This document shows, piece by piece, positions 59,696 through 64,000 of a stretch of DNA of 64,000 nt; positions within the stretch are counted from its first letter, which is position 1; each line of letters opens with the position of its first letter. The stretch covers positions 1-64,000 of the forward strand of contig NZ_WKJL01000015.1 of assembly GCF_009674565.1 (NCBI RefSeq), in the 5' to 3' direction. Source of the stretch: Duganella aquatilis (GTDB lineage: Bacteria; Pseudomonadota; Gammaproteobacteria; Burkholderiales; Burkholderiaceae_D). The position numbers and the translations under genes are program-made. The notes below the pieces were generated by a model. That model was given only the letters and a program-made list of their open reading frames with translations. It ran no database searches and was not told where the DNA came from.

Positions 59696-60193
59696 TTAGC
59701 TGGCAGCGCGTTTGCGGCGCGCAGCCACCGCACCGATCAGTCCCAAACCACCCAGCAACATGCCCAGGGTTTCAGGTTCCGGCACGGCCGTGACGCTGTA
59801 GTTCAAGCCCAGGAAAGCGGCATTGGTAAATTGACCGTTGTGGCCCAACACACCCGATGCGAACACATCGTAGGTGCCAGCCGCCACGTTGTGGTAGCTG
59901 AACGCCCCCGTGGACGCATCCAGGTCGCCGATCAGCGTCTGAACCGACGCGCCGGTGAAAGTGACGGTATCCAGGGTAAATGGAGCGCCGAACGGGAACG
60001 AGACGGTGGTCGCGGCAAACACGCTGCCGGTCAGGTCCGACAACGAAGTCACGGTAATACTGCCGATTTTCACATTCGAGAAGCTGTAATCCGGCGCGGT
60101 TACAGCAACAACTTCCGGTCGGTAGAGCACATCAGCCGATGCACTGAACGAAGCAGCCAACATCAAACCTGCAACAAGTGCTTTGATTTTCAT
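59696..60193 (-). CDS. PEP-CTERM sorting-domain protein
   Basis: Exported protein of 165 aa. Residues 1-20 form a signal peptide (MKIKALVAGLMLAASFSASA). The middle is Thr/Ser/Val-rich, predicted beta-structure, with the stretch FTLDTVTFTG. The C-terminus has the PEP-CTERM anchor: VPEPETLGMLLGGLGLIGAVAARRKR (cleaved by an exosortase, e.g. EpsH/XrtA). The ATG at 60193, after AAAGG, is preferred to a longer open frame. Function unknown, probably surface or matrix related. Confidence 0.87.
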   Translation of the reverse strand: MKIKALVAGLMLAASFSASADVLYRPEVVAVTAPDYSFSNVKIGSITVTSLSDLTGSVFAATTVSFPFGAPFTLDTVTFTGASVQTLIGDLDASTGAFSYHNVAAGTYDVFASGVLGHNGQFTNAAFLGLNYSVTAVPEPETLGMLLGGLGLIGAVAARRKRAAS

Positions 60194-60565
60194 ATTAGTA
60201 CCTTTAGGAAAGAAGGTGGAGAGGCGAGATCCACACAAAGTTCACAACGAAAGAACCTGATGAATAATAGCATAAATTCATCAGAATCAATTATTATTTT
60301 CATATTTCAAATGCCGGAAGGAAACTTTTTACATCATGAAAAACCAACTTGCACTGCACCAAATTTGATCGCCAGTGTGCATGATTTTGGGGCCGCGAAA
60401 GATCGCTACTGTAGAGTGAAAACTCGCGCCGCAGCGCCCGGCAAGCGGTTTCCGCCGTCAGTTTTGGTGCAAGAATGGCGCTGTTGCAGCAAGGGGACAA
60501 TTTGTGGCACATGATGCATATTGTGCTATACTAATTTCTTAATTGTAATTTTTAGGCCCGAGATC
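60194..60565. other. Divergent promoter region between two PEP-CTERM genes
   Basis: 372 bp without a gene. It holds an inverted repeat CTGATGAA-N12-TTCATCAG (60257-60264 and 60277-60284) 64 bp upstream of the minus-strand gene, a candidate operator. For the plus-strand gene, TATACT at 60527-60532 is a likely -10 box, with the partial palindrome GCACA-N10-TGTGC (60508-60527) in the -35 area. A sigma-54 site was looked for and not supported. Confidence 0.45.
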
Positions 60566-61300
60566 ATGCTTACGCTCCAACGTTTCGCTTGCCTGGGTGC
60601 AATCGCCGCAGCCATCACTACAAGCTGCCCCTCGGCGGTTGCGGTACCGATTCTGGAAGCGCCGCCCCATTGGCAGGCGGAACGGGCCAAGCCGCCCGCA
60701 CCAGGCATGTCCAATTGCGTCGGCCAGCCAGCGGGCGCCACCCGGCCGCCGACCGCATGGAACGGCAGCGGCGATGCCCCGCTGTCGGCCAGCGCCAAGC
60801 GCGCGCTGCATGGCGGCGGCAGGAACGATCTCGACAGCTATAAAGGACGCTGCCGTCTGGTCGATGCCGATCACGACAGCTCAGAGCCGCTCAATGACGG
60901 CGTCGATCCGGAACAATTGCTGAAACTGCTGGATGAAATGGACGCGATGAATCGCACGCTCAGCGAGGACGAAGAGCAGTCGCTGCTGGGCAGCCGCATA
61001 CACATCGCGGTCGATAGCACGGACAATGAATTGCATGCCTACATCGGCGCCGGCGGCAGCCGCCTGGATCTGGGACAGCTGTCGCGTCTGGATCTGGAGA
61101 ATCTGCCCGAAGGCGACGACCTGGCGCCGCGCTACGATGCCAGTGAGCGCACTGGTCGGGCGGAAAAACAGCTGAACCGGATGGGCCAGGCCAATCCGGT
61201 GGTACTGGCCGCAGCCATACCCGAGCCCAGCACTTACGCCATGTTGCTCGCCGGCCTGGGCATGCTGGCCTTGATGCGCCGCCGCAAGGACGGCGCCTGA
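60566..61300 (+). CDS. PEP-CTERM sorting-domain protein with acidic passenger
   Basis: Exported protein of 244 aa. A signal peptide (about 1-27, ending AVA) precedes an unusual Pro-, Asp-, Ser-rich passenger with two cysteines (SNCVGQ and KGRCRLVD) that could form a disulphide, followed by an Asp/Glu/Leu-rich helical stretch (about 110-200). The C-terminal anchor AAIPEPSTYAMLLAGLGMLALMRRRK is canonical PEP-CTERM. I do not recognise the passenger. Convergent with the next PEP-CTERM gene, stops 6 bp apart. Confidence 0.85.
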   Translation: MLTLQRFACLGAIAAAITTSCPSAVAVPILEAPPHWQAERAKPPAPGMSNCVGQPAGATRPPTAWNGSGDAPLSASAKRALHGGGRNDLDSYKGRCRLVDADHDSSEPLNDGVDPEQLLKLLDEMDAMNRTLSEDEEQSLLGSRIHIAVDSTDNELHAYIGAGGSRLDLGQLSRLDLENLPEGDDLAPRYDASERTGRAEKQLNRMGQANPVVLAAAIPEPSTYAMLLAGLGMLALMRRRKDGA

Positions 61301-61306
61301 TACCAA

Positions 61307-61855
61307 TTAGAACGGTTTGCTTGCACCCTTGTTGCGACGACGACCGGCAAAGCCGATCAGACCCAGCCCTGCGACCAGCATGGCAACAGTTTCCGGCTCC
61401 GGCACCGCCGTCACCGAAACGCTGCCACTGTACGACGTGGCGGCCGATGTCAGCAGCTTGCCGGTGACCTTCACGATGTAGCTGTCGTTCAGCAGCGAAC
61501 CGGAGCTGGCAGCCGTCCAGGAGTCGAACGCGCCTTCCGACCATTTGGCGCCAGACAGGATGAAGCCAGCCGAGTTGATCACCTGGAAGCCGGTAATCTG
61601 GATGGCGTCGCTCAGCGATGGATTGGTGAAGGCCGAAACCACCGAACTCAGTACGCCACTGCCGGAGAACGAGAAATTGTCGGCGAAGGTATCGCCTGCC
61701 GCAGCCGAGGTGAACGAGTGGCCAAAGTAAGCGGTGCCGCTGTCGAACGTCAGCGTCTGGGATGCCTGGCTCACATCTGCCGCGCTCGCCATGCCGGAAG
61801 CTAACGCTGCAGTCGCCAGAGCGCCAGCCGCGACCAGAGATTTCAATTGAATCAT
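61307..61855 (-). CDS. PEP-CTERM protein of FxDxF-like type
   Basis: Exported protein of 182 aa: signal peptide about 1-25 (ending SAA), then a beta-rich passenger with GTAYFGHSF and the FADNFSFSGSG segment characteristic of the FxDxF subfamily, and the anchor AVPEPETVAMLVAGLGLIGFAGRRR at the C-terminus. The ATG at 61855 follows GGAGGAATT. Function unknown; the FxDxF label is by motif. Confidence 0.85.
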   Translation of the reverse strand: MIQLKSLVAAGALATAALASGMASAADVSQASQTLTFDSGTAYFGHSFTSAAAGDTFADNFSFSGSGVLSSVVSAFTNPSLSDAIQITGFQVINSAGFILSGAKWSEGAFDSWTAASSGSLLNDSYIVKVTGKLLTSAATSYSGSVSVTAVPEPETVAMLVAGLGLIGFAGRRRNKGASKPF

Positions 61856-62136
61856 AATTCCTCCTTGATAGATCGTTGAGGCCGTGTACACAGCCGCGAT
61901 GGTTGTATCGCGCAACCATCCTAGCATGGCAAAAACACATATATTGGTATTTTGTCAGCAGAAAATTTCGCTCAAGTAATTGATTCCAAAAGGAAATTTG
62001 GCAGATCGGGGCGAGTGATATCCCCGCCACCATAGGAGAAATCTGGCTCTGGCGGCATTGCAGCGCAACATACGGCTGCCGATGTAGGATAACTCCTACA
62101 GAAAGACGGGAAAAAAGCGCGGGGGAAGCGAACTGT
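61856..62136. other. Intergenic region with 7-bp inverted repeat
   Basis: 281 bp between two minus-strand genes. A perfect palindrome TGTAGGA-TAAC-TCCTACA lies at 62083-62100, 230 bp upstream of the PEP-CTERM start and 37 bp past the stop of the TIGR03790-like gene. Such a site suits binding of a NarL/LuxR-type or other dimeric regulator. The lower-GC part near 61930-62000 presumably carries the promoter of the PEP-CTERM gene. Confidence 0.4.
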
Positions 62137-63207
62137 TCAGCGACGATACGGCGCCGCCAGCGGCTCGCCGATAAACACCCCTTGCGCAGGCCAGGCGACG
62201 CTCTTCCAGTAGGCTTCGATCGCCGTGTTGCCCTGCAAATACTGTCGCAGCAGCACCGTCGGCTGGGGGAATTTTTGCCAGTAATTGCACGGCTCGGTGA
62301 CACTGCCATAGCTGGCGGTGGCGCCCGCATCGAGCCAGCGCAAGCTGCTCATTTGACCATCGCTGAGCAGGTCTCCGCCGGTCGACGTCAGGTGGTCGGC
62401 CAATGCCCCTGGCAGGAAGCGCAGCGTATCCAGCTTGGCCACCCGCGCCATGCCGGTCTGGTAAATCATGATGTCGCTCTGCCCTTCCAGGCTGTCGGCG
62501 TGCAACTGCTTGATGGTCAGTTTGCGCGCCGGCAGCGCACCCGGCCGGGGAAAGAACGGCGCCCGGCTGTTGCGCGGGGTTTCACTGGTAGTCAGGTAAT
62601 AGGCGCTGGCGTTCGGCATGCTGAAGCCACTGGCCATGCCACGCCCGATCAGTGCCTTGGCCGCCGCCAGCGACTCGGTCGGCAACAGCATCGACAACCG
62701 CATGCCGTAGCCCTGGAATGGCAGGCCGGCGGGAGCATTGAAGTAGTTGCTCGGCTTGGACGGCTCGCACGGCTTCTGGCACAGCGCGCTGTCGAGCCCG
62801 AGCGTGTAAGCGGAGGTGATCGAATTGCATTCCACCGCGTAGGGGGCGGTCCAGACCATCAGCACGGCCTGGATCTGCGGCGTCAACCTGGCGTCGATCT
62901 GCTCTTTCAGGTGGCGGAACTGCTCGGCATTGAGCTGGCGCGGCGAGTTGGGAATCCGCACATGCACCACGTTCTGCGGCGGCACATCCCGCACCTTGCG
63001 GTAATACTCGCCGACCTCGACGCTGAGAGGGTCGTCGTCGTTGATCACCACGGCCAGCTGGGCAGCGGTAAGCGGGCTACCCTCGGCCGGGCGCACCTGC
63101 TGCGCCTGTGCAGCGCAGCAGGCCAGGAAAGCAAGGCTAAACAGTATTCGAAAACGCACGGGCAACCGATCATGGCGAAGCGGACGACGGCGCCGTCCTG
63201 ATTCCAT
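62137..63207 (-). CDS. TIGR03790-family protein of unknown function
   Basis: Protein of 356 aa similar in plan to the TIGR03790 family found in PEP-CTERM-bearing genomes. A basic N-terminus leads to a signal segment (FRILFSLAFLACCAAQAQQ). The mature part has AVVINDDDPLSVEVGEYYRKVRDVP, an early alpha/beta-like motif, QAVLMVWTAPYAVECNSITSAYTLGLD and GATASYGSVTEPCNYWQKFPQ. At least four Cys occur (AVECNS, LCQKPCEP and EPCNYW) and could make disulphides. The TTG at 63228 is a possible earlier start. Confidence 0.8.
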   Translation of the reverse strand: MESGRRRRPLRHDRLPVRFRILFSLAFLACCAAQAQQVRPAEGSPLTAAQLAVVINDDDPLSVEVGEYYRKVRDVPPQNVVHVRIPNSPRQLNAEQFRHLKEQIDARLTPQIQAVLMVWTAPYAVECNSITSAYTLGLDSALCQKPCEPSKPSNYFNAPAGLPFQGYGMRLSMLLPTESLAAAKALIGRGMASGFSMPNASAYYLTTSETPRNSRAPFFPRPGALPARKLTIKQLHADSLEGQSDIMIYQTGMARVAKLDTLRFLPGALADHLTSTGGDLLSDGQMSSLRWLDAGATASYGSVTEPCNYWQKFPQPTVLLRQYLQGNTAIEAYWKSVAWPAQGVFIGEPLAAPYRR

Positions 63208-63232
63208 TATGCCGCCAACCAACACCAAAAGA

Positions 63233-63267
63233 AAAGCCCCCGCAGGACAGTGTCCGGCAGGGGCTTT
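63233..63267 (-). terminator. Terminator after the tandem PEP-CTERM genes
   Basis: Stem AAAGCCCC/GGGGCTTT (63233-63240 with 63260-63267) with an inner GGAC/GTCC stem, followed on the minus strand by TTC. It lies 31 bp after the stop at 63298 and separates the PEP-CTERM genes from the TIGR03790-like gene. Confidence 0.72.
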
Positions 63268-63297
63268 CGCGCAGCGCGCCGCCGTAGCGGCGCAGTC

Positions 63298-63828
63298 TTA
63301 GGCGATGGTCTTGCGACGACGCGCAACGAAACCGACCAGGCCCAGGCCTGCCAGCAGCATTGCATAGGTTTCCGCTTCAGGCACGGCCGACACCAGCAGA
63401 TTGCCGGAATAGGTTACCGCGTCATTGGTGGTGATGGTACCCTGGACTTTGAAGTAGTAGCTACCAGCGGTCAGGTTGGTACCCGTCAGGAACCACAGGC
63501 CGCTGTCCGCATCCAGCGAACCGCTGGCGGCAGCCACCGACGAGCCGACTTTGTACAGGTCGAAGTGGCTGAAGTCGATACCGGTGGTATCGCTGAAGCT
63601 GATCGACGAGATATTCGAGTCGGCATTGCTCAGGCTAGGAACGCTGAAGTAAAACAGGTCCGAGAAGGTCTTGTTCAGGCTGCCGTCGGAGAAGCTGCTC
63701 AGTGGACCGAAACCCGAGGTGCCGTCGATCAGCGTGATGTTCGAGGTGCGCTCGAAATCAGCGGCGCTGGCGAAGACGCTGGCGGCTGCCAGGACCAGAC
63801 CGATCAGAAAGGAAGTATATTTTTTCAT
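63298..63828 (-). CDS. PEP-CTERM protein, FxDxF subfamily
   Basis: Exported protein of 176 aa: signal peptide 1-22 (MKKYTSFLIGLVLAAASVFA), beta-rich passenger with FSDLFYFSVPS (FxDxF-type) and DADSGLWFLTGTNLTAGSYYFKVQG, and a C-terminal anchor VPEAETYAMLLAGLGLVGFVARRR. The triplet is PEA instead of the classical PEP, a variant common in this family of bacteria. It follows a nearly identical C-terminus of the neighbour at 63855, so the two are recent paralogues in tandem. Confidence 0.88.
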   Translation of the reverse strand: MKKYTSFLIGLVLAAASVFASAADFERTSNITLIDGTSGFGPLSSFSDGSLNKTFSDLFYFSVPSLSNADSNISSISFSDTTGIDFSHFDLYKVGSSVAAASGSLDADSGLWFLTGTNLTAGSYYFKVQGTITTNDAVTYSGNLLVSAVPEAETYAMLLAGLGLVGFVARRRKTIA

Positions 63829-63854
63829 GCTTATCTCAAGGTTAAAGTCGACGT

Positions 63855-64000
63855 TTAAGCGCGCTTGTTACGGCGTGCAACAAAACCTACCAGGCCCAGG
63901 CCTGCCAGCAGCATCGCATAGGTTTCAGCTTCCGGCACAGCCAGTGCTTTCAGAGCAATATTACCCGACAGGCTACCAGCGCCAGCCGAATTGATTTTGC
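63855..64000 (-). CDS. PEP-CTERM protein, C-terminal part (cut by window edge)
   Basis: Only the last 47 codons are visible. They encode SGNIALKALAVPEAETYAML and the hydrophobic anchor ending VARRNKRA, which differ from the anchor at 63298 in a few terminal residues only. The gene continues right of the window. It lies 26 bp upstream of the gene at 63828 on the same strand and is probably co-transcribed with it. Confidence 0.85.
   Translation of the reverse strand, partial: KINSAGAGSLSGNIALKALAVPEAETYAMLLAGLGLVGFVARRNKRA

Noticed and set aside
60504-60530. Sigma-54 promoter upstream of the PEP-CTERM gene at 60566
   Set aside because: TGGCAC is present but the GC of a -12 box is 8 nt, not 10 nt, from the GG, so spacing is wrong.

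Overview
The window looks like chromosomal DNA of a betaproteobacterium of the family Oxalobacteraceae (Duganella, Massilia or Janthinobacterium type). The basis is a betaproteobacterial 16S rRNA 5' part at the left edge, uniformly GC-rich coding with strong C/G third-position bias, the gene order cysI-DUF934-cysH-cysD-cysN-cobA, an AcnD/PrpF-type methylcitrate operon, and several PEP-CTERM proteins. The genus is inferred, not proven. I see no prophage, insertion sequence, CRISPR array, tRNA or plasmid function; this is mostly core genome with a more variable PEP-CTERM cluster at the right end.

Layout. 1-593: 5' part of a 16S rRNA gene (minus strand), with its leader, boxA-like element and promoter up to about 913. 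1028-4409: a LytS-type kinase, a LytTR response regulator and a PAS histidine kinase. 4416-7327 (minus): porin, SAM methyltransferase, CysB-like regulator. 7481-13478: assimilatory sulfate reduction and siroheme operon, followed by an unrecognised protein and a glutamine cyclotransferase. 15001-16800: a LysR regulator divergent from a lipocalin-like protein, then a CbiX/SirB chelatase. 16801-20675: lptG and lptF divergent from pepA. 20689-25387: a small lipoprotein, an unknown protein, exonuclease III and a PAS-GGDEF-EAL protein. 25506-37099: propionate and acetate utilisation (prpB, prpC, acnD, prpF, prpE, yjcH, actP, all minus), with divergent prpR and a clear sigma-54 promoter. 37165-41452: catalase-like peroxidase with cytochrome b561, exported hydrolase, and a second LytS/LytTR pair. 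41447-48630 (minus): MFS transporter, orphan FtsX-like permease, tricorn-type protease. 48796-51401: clpA and clpS, then cspA. 52160-55528: the complete dTDP-rhamnose operon rfbBACD. 55557-59613: icd, rluE, rpsT, murJ. 59696-64000: at least five PEP-CTERM exported proteins and a TIGR03790-type protein.

How the parts work together. The cys operon supplies APS synthesis (CysDN), APS reduction (CysH) and sulfite reduction (CysI). CobA makes precorrin-2, and a CbiX/SirB-like chelatase 3 kb away may insert iron to give the siroheme that CysI needs. The prp operon activates propionate and runs the 2-methylcitrate cycle with AcnD/PrpF instead of PrpD, and is co-oriented with an acetate-type symporter. 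LptFG, rfbBACD and murJ serve the cell envelope.

The observations most worth following up are: a long perfect palindrome present twice (5627-5702 and 29429-29492), each time just after the stop codon of a minus-strand gene; the prp sigma-54 promoter with a candidate PrpR operator; an inverted repeat in the rpsT leader; -10 boxes so close to the lptF and murJ start codons that leaderless mRNAs are likely; and the PEP-CTERM cluster. I did not find a clearly new multi-gene system.
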